Shown here piece by piece: positions 33,501 to 44,815 of a stretch of 64,000 nucleotides of DNA. The position numbers and the translations under genes were made by a program. The notes beneath the pieces are model-generated. The model was not told the origin of the DNA. It was given only the letters and a program-made list of their open reading frames with translations, and made no database searches. The stretch is from Pseudofabraea citricarpa (taxonomy: Eukaryota > Ascomycota > Leotiomycetes > Helotiales > Dermateaceae), in the NCBI GenBank assembly GCA_029641185.1, contig JAPWGK010000022.1, positions 558,001 to 622,000 on the forward strand, written 5' to 3'. Position 1 is the first letter of the stretch; every line of letters starts with the position of its first letter.

Positions 33501-36500
33501 TTCTAATGCACAACCTGTCGCCGTGGTTGGGCATAGCTTTGGAGAGTTAACAGCCCTTTGTATCGCTGGATCTTTATCATTAGAGAATGCTCTAAAGATG
33601 ATTGTTGGCCGTGCCACTGTCATCAGAGACTCCTGGGGTAGCGATAGAGGTGCTATGATGGTAGTAGAGGCTGATCTCTCTGCTGTGAAAACACTTCTTG
33701 AGTTATCCAACAAGACGAACGAGATCGCAAACTGTGCAGCTATAGCTTGCTACAATGGCCCGAGAAGTTTCACTCTCGCTGGATCAACTGAATCTATCGA
33801 TGCGGTTGCCGAAACTGTCAACTCTACTCCTGCTTTCTTCTCCATGAGGACGAAGAGACTAAATGTCTCAAATGCCTTCCACTCAGCTCTTGTTGAATCT
33901 ATTACTTCCAAGCTAGAGAACAGCGCTAAGGATATTGTATTCGACGACCCAATAATCCCTGTGGAGAGAGCAACCGAGTTCGCCTCTTCCGAAAAGTTGA
34001 CCCCTCGATTCGTCGCCAACCACATGCGAGATCCTGTATACTTCAACCACGCCATTCAAAGGATTGCTCAAAAATATCCTTCTTGTATATTCTTGGAAGC
34101 AGGTTCTAACTCTACTGTAACCTCAGTCGCCAGTCGAGCACTTGGTTCACCTCTTGGATCCCATTTCCAAGCAGTCAATATAACTAGTGATAATTCCTTG
34201 GACAACTTAAGCGAAGCGACTCTCAACCTTTGGAAGGCAGGTCTCAATGTCAACTTCTGGGGACATAATCCTTCTCAGACTCTGGAACATAGCCCTCTTC
34301 TCCTTCCTGCATATCAATTTGATAAAGTTCGTCATTGGATGGAGTTGAAATCACCTCCAAAGCTTATCGCACCAGCTCCCTTACCACAGTTAGAAGTGGC
34401 TGCAGACATACTACCCAAGGGTCTTTTGACTTTTGTCGGATTTCAGGATAGCAACGACCGCCGTGCACGATTCCGTATCAACACGATGATCCCGGAGTAC
34501 CGTCACCTACTCGCTGGCCATTTGATTGCGCAAACTGCACCCATTTGCCCAGCTACAGTGCAGCTGGATCTCGCTATTGAAGCACTTAAGATTGTTCATC
34601 CTGAGGTTGTTTCTTCAAACTTTGCTCCACAAATCCACGCTGTCGACAATCAGTCTCCTCTCTGCAGTGATCCTACTCGGAGTGTTTGGCTTGACTTGGA
34701 AACTTTGTCAGGCCATGCTAAAGCTTGGAGTTTCAAAGTCATTAGTACTGGAGCACAAAAAGGCTCCGTGGATACCACACACACAACTGGTGAATTAATC
34801 TGCTATGCTATAGATGACCCCAAGATCAAGTTCGAGTTTGCGAGATATGAACGACTAGTCAAGCACCAACGTTGCTTGGATATCTTACACTCTTCTGATG
34901 CGGACGACATAATCCAAGGGCGTAACATCTACAAGACGTTTGCTGAGATTGTAGATTATGGTGTTGAGTATCGTGGTCTGCAAAAACTTGTCGGCAAAGG
35001 TAATGAGTCTGCTGGCCATGTGGTTATGAAGTACAATTCAGACACTTGGTTAGATGCTCATTTATCAGACAGTTTCTGTCAGGTCGGTGGTATATGGGTC
35101 AATTGTATGACGGACCGTTCTCCATCGGATATGTTCATTGCCAATGGGATCGAACAATGGATGAGATCTCCAGAGTTACTGCAACACGACGCTCGTCCGG
35201 CTGTATGGGACGTTTTTGCTTACCATCACCGTCCATCCGACAAGGCCTTTTTGACTGATGTTTTCATTTTCGATCCAACAAGTGGAGCTCTACTTGAAAT
35301 GATTCTTGGTATTAGTTATGTCAAAGTTTCTAAAGCTTCCATGAGCAAAGTTTTATCCAGACTTACTGTTGGGGATGTGCAAACATCTGGTACATTGGCT
35401 CCTCTTTCAACAGCTGGCAAAGTCCCTGCATTTGCACCAGCCTCACCACCAACTCAGACATTTAAAGTTGTACAGGCTCCCAAGGTTTTGAAGGTAAAGA
35501 GGGAGAAATCTCAACCAGCTCGTCCAGATATTACTGCGCAAGTAATGGCAATCCTTTCCGAACTTTCGGGTTTGGATTTACATGAGATTAAGCCAGATGA
35601 CAACCTTGCAAACATTGGCATCGACTCGCTTATGGGAATGGAGATGGCGAGAGAGATTGAGACTGTCTTTAAAATATCCCTCTCCGACGATCAACTCATG
35701 TTAGTCACTGACATTCCTTCATTGATGCAGTGCATAAATTCGTCGCTGGGGCCAGTCACGGATCTTGAGGAAGAAGATGAAGACGAAGACTCGACCTCTG
35801 AGGATCAAAGCAGTTCGGTAATTTCCGATTCCGAGTCCAACATTAGCTCTGTTGGCGACGCAGACGTCTTGGAGTTCCTTGTGGAATTCCTTGGAGTTGA
35901 TAGAAGCGACCTCACCCCTAGCACTTTCCTCAGAGATTTAGGTGTTGATTCTTTATTGTCAACTGAACTGAGAGCAGACCTATCCTCAAAGTTTGGTTGT
36001 GATATTGATGAACATATTGCAATCGAAGAGTTGACTGTTGATGAATTGAGTCAAAAAGTCAATGGACCTACGAAGCCTCCTGTGAAGGCACCAAAACCTG
36101 CACACTCGACCAAGTTTATACCATTGACTGTCTTGACTCCAGCGACAAGTACTGGGACATTGTCTCCTGCAACTGGCAACCTCGTTCTACCAGCTTCTGC
36201 AGTAATGGAAGCATTCTCTGAGACGAAAGTGCTTACAGATCAGTTCATCGCCGATTACAATTGCACAGATTATGTCGACACCATCATGCCCAGACAGACA
36301 GAAATGTGTATTGTGCTGACTCTTGAAGCCTTCGAAGAATTAGGATGCGCAATCCGATCTGCAGAGGCTGGTCGGAAGTTTCCGCGAGTTACATATCTCC
36401 CAGAACACAAGCTGCTAGTTGACTATCTCTATCTCATGCTCGAGAAAGAATCTGGTCTGATCCAAAATGTTGGCGACCACATTATTAGGACTTCGGTTTC

Positions 36501-38583
36501 AGCTCCATCGAAATCTAGCGAGGCTATCCTACAAGATCTTCTTACCAGTTTCCCTGATCACAGCACTGCCAACAAGCTTACTCACTACGCTGGTGCCAAC
36601 TTGGGCCAGGTATTGAGTGGAAAGACTGATGGAATCAAGCTTATATTCGGTTCTGAAAAAGGAAGAGAGCTTGTCGGCGGTCTATATGGTGATTGGCCAG
36701 TGAATAAGCTATTCTACAAACAGATGGAAGACTTCCTCACTCGACTCGTATCCAAGCTTCCTATGCATGATGGCCCCCTCAAAATTCTGGAGATGGGTGC
36801 AGGAACTGGTGGAACTACAAAGTGGCTTGTACCACTCTTGTCTAGTCTGAATATCCCTGTCGAGTACACCTTTACCGATCTCGCACCTTCATTCGTTGCA
36901 GCAGCACGCAAGAAGTTCAAGCCATATCCTTTCATGAAGTTCAGAACTCACGATATTGAAAAGGTTCCAGTTGATGAATTACTCAATTCCCAGCACATCA
37001 TCGTCGCAAGCAATGCCGTTCACGCTACACATAGCTTGGAAGTATCTACTGCGAACATCCGCAAGGCTCTACGCCCAGATGGATTTTTGATGATGCTTGA
37101 GATGACTGGAACTTTATACTGGGTTGATATGATATTTGGTTTGTTTGAAGGATGGTGGTTATTTGATGATGGACGAACACACGCCGTCACTCATGAATCT
37201 AGGTGGAAGAAAGATCTACAATCTGTTGGTTATGGTCACGTCGACTGGACTGATGGAGAACGTTCGGAAAACAAGATTGAGAAACTTATCATCGCAATGG
37301 CCTCCGGCACGAGGTATGAGAACACAACAATCCCTGAGCCCGTGAAATTACGATCCACTGACTGCGATGACCGACTAGTAGCTGTTAATCGCTATGTCAA
37401 GAAATATACCGAAGGCTTCACAGCACTGGCAAGAACATCGCACCTCTCGGCTGGTCGCACCGTCCTAATAACTGGAGCAACTGGTAGCTTGGGATGTTAC
37501 CTCGTCGCGCACTTTGCTCAACTTCCAGAAATCGATAATATCATCTGCCTCAACCGCCGTAGTAATCAAGAACCTAAACAACGTCAACAGAAATCTCTTC
37601 TCTCTAAAGGAATCAATCTATCGAAAGAAAAATTGGCCAAATTAACAGTTTTCGAATCCGACATGACCAAACCTATGCTTGGATTACCAGTCGCGGACTA
37701 TACCCACCTTCTCCAGAGCGTCAGTCACATTGTTCATAATGCTTGGCTGATGAATGCCAAGTTACCTCTGAAAGGATTCGAGTCACAGTTCAAAATCATG
37801 CGCAACCTCATTGATTTTGCCAATGGAGCTTCAAGTTATTTACAACACGCTAAACTTTCCTTTCAATTTATTTCATCAATCGCTACCGTTGGCCATTATC
37901 CTGTCTGGACTGGGAAGAAGAATGTGCCAGAGGAAAGAATGACGATTGAGTCAATCCTACCTAATGGATATGGTGATGCCAAGTACATATGCGAGTTGAT
38001 GCTCGATGAGACTCTTCATAGGTACCCTCATCAATTCCGCACTATGGCGGTTCGTCTTGGACAAGTTGCAGGATCAACAACGAGTGGATATTGGAATCCT
38101 ATAGAACATCTCTCTTTCCTGTGGAAGTCGTCTCAAACGTTGAATGCTCTCCCACAATTTGATGGTCTGCTATCTTGGACTCCTGTCGACAATGTTGCAG
38201 GCACGCTAGCTGATCTTGTCATGGCCGACAATACTCCATTTCCAATTTATCACATCGACAATCCAGTAAGGCAACCATGGTCTGAGATGATGCCAGTTTT
38301 AGCCGAGGCACTCAATATTCCGATGGAAAATCTCATTCCTTACAATGACTGGGTGCAGCGCGTCCGTGATCATCCAACATCTGTAGGGGATACTGATAAT
38401 CCCGCTGTCAAGCTTATTGATTTCCTAGACGACAATTTTATTCGCATGTCATGTGGTGGGCTATTGCTGGATACTTCAAATAGCAGATTGCATTCCAAGA
38501 CTTTGGCAGATGTTGGTCCAGTTAGTGGTGATTTGGCAAGGAAGTTTGTTCAATCTTGGAAAGGCATGGGTTTCTTGTCTTAG
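30517..38583 (+). CDS. Non-reducing polyketide synthase (SAT-KS-AT-PT-ACP-ACP-MT-R), two exons
   Basis: Predicted 2673 aa from exons 30517-31161 and 31207-38583; the 45-bp intron keeps frame. SAT has Cys142 (GFCTG) and His260 (GRFHSE). KS has DTACSS with Cys547, His682 (EAHGTGT) and His721 (VGHIE). AT has Ser992 in GHSFGE. PT has His1320 (AGHLIAQ) and Asp1503 (LSDSF). ACP1 has Ser1689 (IGIDSL) and ACP2 Ser1797 (LGVDSL), separated by an acidic linker. C-MeT has ILEMGAGTGG at 2075-2084. The terminal reductase has VLITGATGSLG near 2301 and a YGDAK catalytic pair. The enzyme should accept the HR-PKS chain, extend, methylate and cyclise it, and release an aldehyde by NADPH reduction. This is the architecture of the azaphilone/asperfuranone NR-PKS clade; the clade assignment needs a tree. 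All catalytic residues I checked are present. Confidence 0.95.
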
Positions 38584-39166
38584 AATTTATTATTTGTTGT
38601 TAAATCATTAAAGCTAAGGCTGCAACTGGATGTGAAGTTGAAAACTCAAGATAGAAGGTACAGGTATTAATATTTCAAAAACCACTTTGTACTTCCAGTA
38701 ATCCATGGCCTACTTCCCAATTACAAATACACGGCCATTTTCTGCTAAAATCAATCCCAGCCGTCTTCAAAATATCCCAAGCTATTAAAGTTTACCACAG
38801 CTCAGAAGGCGGCTATTGTCTCGGAAGAGAATCCTATCCAAATCTCAAACCCATGATACGAATCAGAACAACCTCCCAGTAACATTTATCCGGCCAAATA
38901 AAGAAAAGAAAATATCCTGTTAGTTTTATTTGTAGCTAATGTCAATATACAAGGCCACTCTGTCCAACAATTCAATTACCATCCACATTCCCGAGTTATA
39001 AATGGAAGCTCGCGGTTCCAGTGGAACACAATATCAGTGTCTTAAGAATTGACCTCGCGGTATTTATGTATTTTTGATTGGAATCTCTAGAGGATTTGAC
39101 ATTCATAATTATCCTTCGCCTCGTGTTCCTAGTCGATATTATTCTCATTCCACTCCCCAAGGCACT
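38584..39166. other. Intergenic, no gene seen
   Basis: About 580 bp downstream of the NR-PKS. It is moderately AT-rich and holds no reading frame, repeat or cluster motif that I can support. It marks the right edge of the polyketide cluster as visible from motif and gene content. Confidence 0.5.
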
Positions 39167-39718
39167 TTAGCTGGCTGAAAATAGGAAAATAGAGGCAGTT
39201 CTAGGGCAAAATGTGATTCTCTCTAAAGATGCGCAGTTTTTTACGATGCCGAGGTCATCGAGAGGGAATAGATTGTGTCGGTAATTGCGGGTGCAGATCG
39301 TCAAGAATCGAATTTTCTCTACGGCACTTGGAGAAAAGATGTAGTCGGTCATAGGGACTGCCCATTCGAGGAATGGATGGAGAAAGCGGTCCTTCTCGAA
39401 TCGTACCCAGGGGATACCAGTGTACCATAATCTCACTTTGGAACCTGCAGTCCAATCGTCTCTTGAACACTTTCTGACGTGAATGTGTTCGTAGTCGCAC
39501 ATGCCAACAAACTGTGACTCTTGATTGATATGCATTATGACGGGTTGTACATTATGCTCTACGTATGTAGATGAACCATTAGGCTTGAGAACATCAACTG
39601 AATGCGTACACATCTCATCTTCAGAGGGCATGTCTGAGATTGCATCCCAGACCATCTTTCGAATTTCTCCTGGCAGAGACCTGAACCTAGGAAATAATAT
39701 ATGTTTGTACGCAACCAC
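39167..39718 (-). CDS. 2EXR-family protein, probably 5'-incomplete or with an unresolved first exon
   Basis: About 184 codons open with FPRFRSLPGEIRKMVWDAI and later HINQESQ and IRFLTICT, the pattern of the fungal 2EXR (F-box-like) family. The same pattern appears in the gene at 43 kb. No ATG starts this frame; it stays open upstream to a possible acceptor (CGTATAG, about 39756), and a donor-like word AAGGTATAT lies near 39790. None of the nearby ATGs joins in frame without a stop, so the first exon is unresolved or lost. The C-terminus (TASIFLFSAS) is shorter than in the 43-kb relative, suggesting truncation. Family function is unknown. Confidence 0.5.
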   Translation of the reverse strand: MVAYKHILFPRFRSLPGEIRKMVWDAISDMPSEDEMCTHSVDVLKPNGSSTYVEHNVQPVIMHINQESQFVGMCDYEHIHVRKCSRDDWTAGSKVRLWYTGIPWVRFEKDRFLHPFLEWAVPMTDYIFSPSAVEKIRFLTICTRNYRHNLFPLDDLGIVKNCASLERITFCPRTASIFLFSAS

Positions 39719-40479
39719 AGCTTTGGTCTTGGCTAGATCATCTAGATCCCAGTTAGCTATACGGAATAATTAGTGATCAATTTCACTATATACCTTAGAG
39801 GTTGACCTCATGTCCATATTCAATGTCATTAGTCATGTCGTAAGTACTACCGCTTTTAATCCAGTAGATCTCTTTTCATATGCGTCCATATTTCAGAAGG
39901 AGAAATAGGACGCAAAGGCAGACGCAGGTGGGCGGTGCGAGAGTATGCGGGGGCAGATCGTGTGTTCGAAAAAGCGGTATAGGGCGCCACTGTGACATAA
40001 TCGAGTCCTTCACCACTTGAAAATGAAGAGGGAACTGAAGAATTTTTTAATTTAAATGCCTTTCTACGGGTGCCCGAGAATTTTAGCAGGGTAAGAACGA
40101 AATTAGAAATGAGCACGATAAACCTTTGAGCTGGGACGCCGTTCAGGCAAAGAAAGTAGGAGCAAAAAAGGCAAAGCCACGGCTATGGTCAGATGGGGCT
40201 ACAAGAAGAGGAATATAAAGTCGAAAAGGTGTTGTATGATAGAGAAGAGAAGAGCGCGCAGAGGTTTGCCATACACGAATTGAAAATTCCATTTACATGT
40301 ATTCGGACGCCAAAGCAGAGAGCATAGTGGAATGCTAGCTGCGGCGCCATCAATATATCGGCGGTGCCACTGCACATAATTCATATGATGACACTGATTG
40401 CTCGAGGTATTTCGAGGCTGCTCACGTGATAAAGGCAGGCATCGCACTAGAAACTGCGTCGCTTAGCCCGACTCGCCTG

Positions 40480-41660
40480 GCTGCGCTCCTTTGTTCCTCT
40501 TTTCTCCCGCACCACCCCACAAGCAATTCGTATTCCCGACATCTTTATTCTCACAACCCCATATCCACTCATTACTCCATGTAGGTCTTCTTGGTGGTTG
40601 TATTCCCCATCAACGTGACTTCAACTGCGGCGCATCTCATCCTCCTGCTCAGAATCTCAGATCGATGCTGACACTCACAGGCTTCAAGCAGTGCGCGCAA
40701 TCTTACTCTCTTGTCACATCATTCCTTCGCCACAAAGTAAGTGCAGTCCGTTCATACAATTACGCGTTTCCCACCGTCTTGAATCTTAGATCTATGCTAA
40801 CAGCTTCTCGCCCGAGTCAAACAGTACGCGCATCGCTCATACTTCCTACCCTTCCTAATTATCGCAGCCTTTGGGCATTTTGGTGATCGAGCTCCTCAAA
40901 CAACATTTTGATTGAACGCTGCATCTACCCCTAACAAGGGTTTGATGCCGCGTTTCATCAGTCCGATGCTGCATATACCTAAGGGTTACGGTGGCAATTT
41001 TTCAATGTTCGGAGACCATCACAATCTGTCTTTGAGCTTGACATACCTCCCTTCGATGGAGTCCTTTTTTCTTGCCCTGCCAAGCCGCTGTGTTAGCACT
41101 ACACGCGACTATGGTAGGGTAGTATATCCTTCTAGTCTCACTTTGGGAGCACTTTACACCTCATCAAAGTGAGCCGCGTTTTCGCTCAGACGAAGGAAGA
41201 ACAACCGAGGCTCACTTCAACACGCATTCTGTTTCTCTATAGATTGAGCTGTTGTTTGACTTCTAGCCTCTACAAATGCCTTGCGATCTCCAGAATTTGC
41301 TCCAAATTGTGTACCTACTGGACACTGGGACTTCCATGGCACTGGACCTCCTTTATTTGACGGACTCTCCGTGTTTCCTGAACAAGGTTTTCCCCGGTTA
41401 TGAAGACAAAGGTTCTCTCCTTGTGAGGGGATTGGAGTGATGGTGCTAATGGGCCGGGCAGGCTTCGACTCTGTCTGGGATTTTACTCCCACAAGTTCTT
41501 TGTGTCTTTCGACGTTGCATATACCTTTACGGGTTACGGTAACAATTTAACGTGGCTATTGAGGCCACCTCTATTTCTCACCTTGTGGAAGGATTCTCCA
41601 CCATCCATGAGTGAGCAAATGTGACCTTGTCACAAGAGAAAGAATAAGGCATGTTTCTTT
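40480..41660. repeat. Gene-free tract of leader-like diverged repeats
   Basis: The tract is pyrimidine-rich and resembles the leaders of neighbouring intronless genes, including a cacaaagtaagtg donor-like word (about 40730). Two diverged repeats are visible. One is aatctcagatcgatgctgaca (about 40652) and its variant 131 bp later (about 40783). The other is tgcatatacctaagggttacggt (about 40970) and its variant at about 41515. Short frames of 60-130 codons occur but have no recognisable content. It may be the remnant of a gene with a duplicated leader whose body is gone. Confidence 0.4.
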
Positions 41661-41828
41661 CCACAGCCATCTCAGTTCATCATGGGATGCGTTGTGAGGA
41701 GCAGAACATCTACAAACCCATATCTATCAGGTATAATCAAGAGAATATATGTATTATAGCTTTTGAGGTCTCTATTTGATTGAAAACTCGGGTGAAACTT
41801 TTTGAATGGTAATGTTCGATTTTCCAAT

Positions 41829-42221
41829 TCATTTTTGTGCTTCCTGTCCTTCCTCGCCACACAATCTAATTTCTCCACATAAGCTTACCTTCCCATACGA
41901 GCAGATCTCGACCAGAAGAGCTGGCAGCTCTCTATAATCCTGAAGATTGCTCTCCCACTTCTGACAGATTGTAGCCTCGAATGTGTTCTTCGCTTCCTGA
42001 CCAAGTGTCTTTGTCCCATCATTTAACCTGCCGTTCAGTCGCAGTCCCTCCATGACACTGTCTTCATCATGATGAAAGATTAAACGTTTCAAAGACTGGA
42101 ATTTCTTTATATCCAAGCTTAGAAGAACATCAAGGTCAGGCCGGCGATGGTATGTTGATGAAGACAAGAATTGCAACCGAGCAATTGAAAGGGTTATCTC
42201 GATTCTTAAAACCACAAACAA
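41829..42221 (-). pseudogene. C-terminal fragment of a 2EXR-family gene
   Basis: The 130-codon frame lines up with the C-terminal half of the complete 2EXR gene at 42988-43863. IARLQFLS matches IARIQFLS, IKKFQSLKRLIF matches LKKFRSLKRLTF, and LQDYRELPALLVEIC matches IDQYREPDDSPVEIC. The N-terminal signature (FPRFxxLPxEIRxxIW) is absent upstream. I read it as a truncated paralogue, not a shorter functional gene. The extra repetitive tail after VEIC (GKVSLCGEIRLCGEE) looks like read-through into non-coding DNA. Confidence 0.6.
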
Positions 42222-42987
42222 AGACCCACTAGATATTTATATAATCTTCTGAGTCTCAGGAAGCTCTGCATTGTTGCTAGAAGTTTTGTTGCACGTCGTA
42301 ACCCGTCGCTAGACTTTTCGTTCGCCTCTGTCGCTTACCTTACCTAACAAAGGGTGAATAACCACAAAGCCTAACATTTCAAAGAGCTTCTATATGTTAT
42401 TTGGATATCTCTGCTGCCTTATTTATACTTGATTGGAGTTTTGTTGCATATCGCACTCCGTCGCTAGACTTATTAATTTGCTCGTCGCTTAGCTCCTGCG
42501 ATAGTCATATTTGGTGAATTATAAGCGCTATCGTTTACAAGTTACGCGAGACTCGTCGGTTCTACCCTTTTCCTAAGACGCAAGATGAGAAGGGTGCTGA
42601 GGATAGAAAGGAAGACGACAGGGTAATTTTGTTAGGATGGTCTAATTTCAAACTTTGGGAATCAGCTTGATGGGTGGAGCATATATGAAGGAAAGCAAAT
42701 GTTTATTATTGGGATAATTGTCTTAGCAAAGTATTTTACTTGCCCTTCCATTTATTTATTCCCACATGAAAGAAAAACGAGGTCAGAATTCAAGTGCACG
42801 CAAGAAATATTAGTGAATGTGGAGAATCTATGTATTGTAAACCGAAAATACATACACAGCATCTCTGAATTAGTAAGAAATCCTTGCGAATCAGGGCAAT
42901 CCTCGCGAATCAGGGTAATCCTCCTAAAGGGAAACTAATACTTTAATAAGGACTGAAAAATCAGTTCTTATTCCCCGTTAAACAATC
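42222..42987. other. Intergenic with a diverged 155-bp-spaced duplication
   Basis: The segment agttttgttgcacgtcgtaac...gtcgctagac at 42282-42345 recurs with changes at 42437-42492. A short direct repeat, gcgaatcaggg(c/t)aatcct, occurs near 42890-42925. The second copy of the first duplication contains the only ACTCCG core (42455-42460) I found in intergenic DNA outside the cluster; it lacks the AAAGA extension. No gene is supported. Confidence 0.45.
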
Positions 42988-43863
42988 TCAGAGCCCCATC
43001 CTCTCTGCCAGTTCCGAATCCCACCGAAAACAAATCTCAACAGGAGAATCATCTGGCTCTCTGTATTGATCGATATTCTCAGCGAAATCTTCCCTCATCT
43101 TTCTCTCACAAAATTCTCTTATGTCCTGCGTTAACCCTAAACCATAATGCATCCAATAGTTTCTAAATTTGGTCTCCATATCATGAAAGATATTAAAGTT
43201 GAGGAGGAATGTTAGCCGCTTTAACGATCGAAACTTTTTTAGGTTTATGCCTTCTAGAACACGTAACCTCGACCAGCTTTCAAATAAGGTAATTAAAGAC
43301 AGGAATTGAATCCTAGCAATAGCATCTGGTTGAAGATTATACCCCTCAATACTATAGTTAGCATTCAATATAGTGCTGAAAGAAGGATGCGGATGGTAGA
43401 ATTCATCTGTATGGAATTGCACCACTATTGACTCATTGAAAGGAGGGTTTCTATCATCGTCCCACCGATAGTGCTGCCATTGACCTATAGATCTGACATA
43501 GATCGAATCGCATTTGCGGAGGATAAATGTCCGGGCTTCTTGGTTGACATGAATCATGGCAGGTGCTTTGCGACGATATTCCTTATCGTAATAAAGCTGT
43601 TTGAAAGGTGACCGGCTGGGATGGGGTGGAAGTATGTTCTGAGGATGAGGGGTAACTATTACTTTTTGGGGTATCTCTGAAATCAAACCCCATATCTGGT
43701 TTCGAATCTCTGGTGGTAGTTCAGTAAAACGCGGAAATGAATCCGGTGGCTGAGAAGCGGGTAGATTCTCCTGCTCGTCCATTTCTTTCTCAACCAGAAG
43801 AGTATCAAGTTGCGAATCTTCGGGGGAAGAGGAGGTATCGGAATCCGGCCCGTTTGTGTCCAT
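42988..43863 (-). CDS. 2EXR-family protein
   Basis: Single exon, 291 aa, starting MDTNGPDSDTSS. After an acidic, Ser-rich N-terminus of about 40 residues comes FPRFTELPPEIRNQIWGLI, the hallmark start of the 2EXR (PF20150) domain, then MIHVNQEAR and the IARIQFLS...FRSLKRLTF segment. The family is large and fast-evolving in Leotiomycetes and Sordariomycetes and has no established biochemical role; resemblance to F-box-like proteins is often noted. It is the only apparently intact member of three 2EXR pieces within 5 kb. The C-terminus ends shortly after VEICFRWDSEL. It has no signal peptide or membrane segment. Confidence 0.8.
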   Translation of the reverse strand: MDTNGPDSDTSSSPEDSQLDTLLVEKEMDEQENLPASQPPDSFPRFTELPPEIRNQIWGLISEIPQKVIVTPHPQNILPPHPSRSPFKQLYYDKEYRRKAPAMIHVNQEARTFILRKCDSIYVRSIGQWQHYRWDDDRNPPFNESIVVQFHTDEFYHPHPSFSTILNANYSIEGYNLQPDAIARIQFLSLITLFESWSRLRVLEGINLKKFRSLKRLTFLLNFNIFHDMETKFRNYWMHYGLGLTQDIREFCERKMREDFAENIDQYREPDDSPVEICFRWDSELAERMGL

Positions 43864-44454
43864 GGCTGCTATGGATATGTGTACCCTTTGAAGTGGAATG
43901 AAAGAGGGTGGGTATATATATACAATGAGAGGGCTGTTCTGGGCATCGGAAGGGGTCTACCGTTAACAAATGTACTAACTTTGACATCAATTAAAACAAC
44001 AAATAAAATGAAATAACCCCAGTGACAAAGATATACACAAGGGCCATTGTCTTGCAATAAAGGAGGGTTTGAAGTGATGTCGCCTGAACTTAGCAGGGAA
44101 ATAAAAGCAGTTGAAACAAACAGACTCAGAACAATAAGCCAGAAAATAAAAGTTCGCTTTGTTCTGCCCATTGGGGAAGCCGTCAATCTCCAGGTCGGGG
44201 GCTTCGCTCGAGGCCGCACCAGCATCACGTGACCCACGAACTCCCGCGCGCACTCAAGTCAACGAGATTTGCACAACAACGACTTTCCCTCCTTGCTCGC
44301 CAGCATTCAAGTTCTTTACAGGGTACATTTTGTCAAACTTGTTCTCATCTATTGTAAGTGTGATACTCTTTCATAAATCTACTACAATCTTCCCGTTTCC
44401 GGTCCTCGGGAGGTCCCAGTGGGCCTCGTTGAGCCTTGGAGATCGACGCGGTAT
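43864..44454. promoter_or_regulatory. Divergent promoter region of the 2EXR gene and the helicase leader
   Basis: The left part (43864-44000) is the 2EXR promoter with a tatatat element about 50 bp from the ATG. The right part (44240-44400) has the look of a transcription start and leader: a pyrimidine-rich tract, then the donor-like attgtaagtg near 44350. This would place the start of the helicase transcript more than 1.2 kb before its ATG, with one or more leader introns. That is inference. Confidence 0.35.
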
Positions 44455-44815
44455 GGGGAGCAGCCAGAGCAGCAAGAGCAGCAGAGGGGCGGCATCAGAG
44501 TAGCCAGATGAGCAGAGAGCAGCAGACAGATGAGCAGTGAGCTATGGAGCCAGAGCTATGTAGCCAGGTGAGCAAGAGCAACAGAGACAGAGCCACAGAG
44601 CAGCCAGACGAGCAGGGAGCAACCGTCAGACGAGCCAGAGCAAGAGAGCCAGAGCAGAAAAGCAATCACACGAACAGAGAGCAGAAGCAAGATGAGCAGA
44701 GAGCCACGAAGCCAGAGCCAAGGAGCCAGGTGAGCAAGAGCAACAGAGCTGGATCAGCAAAGCAGTCAGACGAGCAGAGAGCAGCAGCAAGATGAGCCAT
44801 AGCAACAGCAGCTCG
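44455..44815. repeat. AGCAGAG-type degenerate minisatellite in the helicase leader
   Basis: About 360 bp are made of short variants of agcagagagcagcag, gagccagagc and agacgagcag. The longer word agccaggtgagcaagagcaacagag is repeated at about 44562 and 44730, giving a higher-order period of about 168 bp. Open frames through it on both strands are low-complexity products of the repeat and are not called. Confidence 0.75.

Noticed and set aside
42455..42460. ACTCCG core outside the polyketide region
   Set aside because: It lies inside a diverged local duplication, lacks the AAAGA extension and is not near a start codon of a biosynthetic gene.
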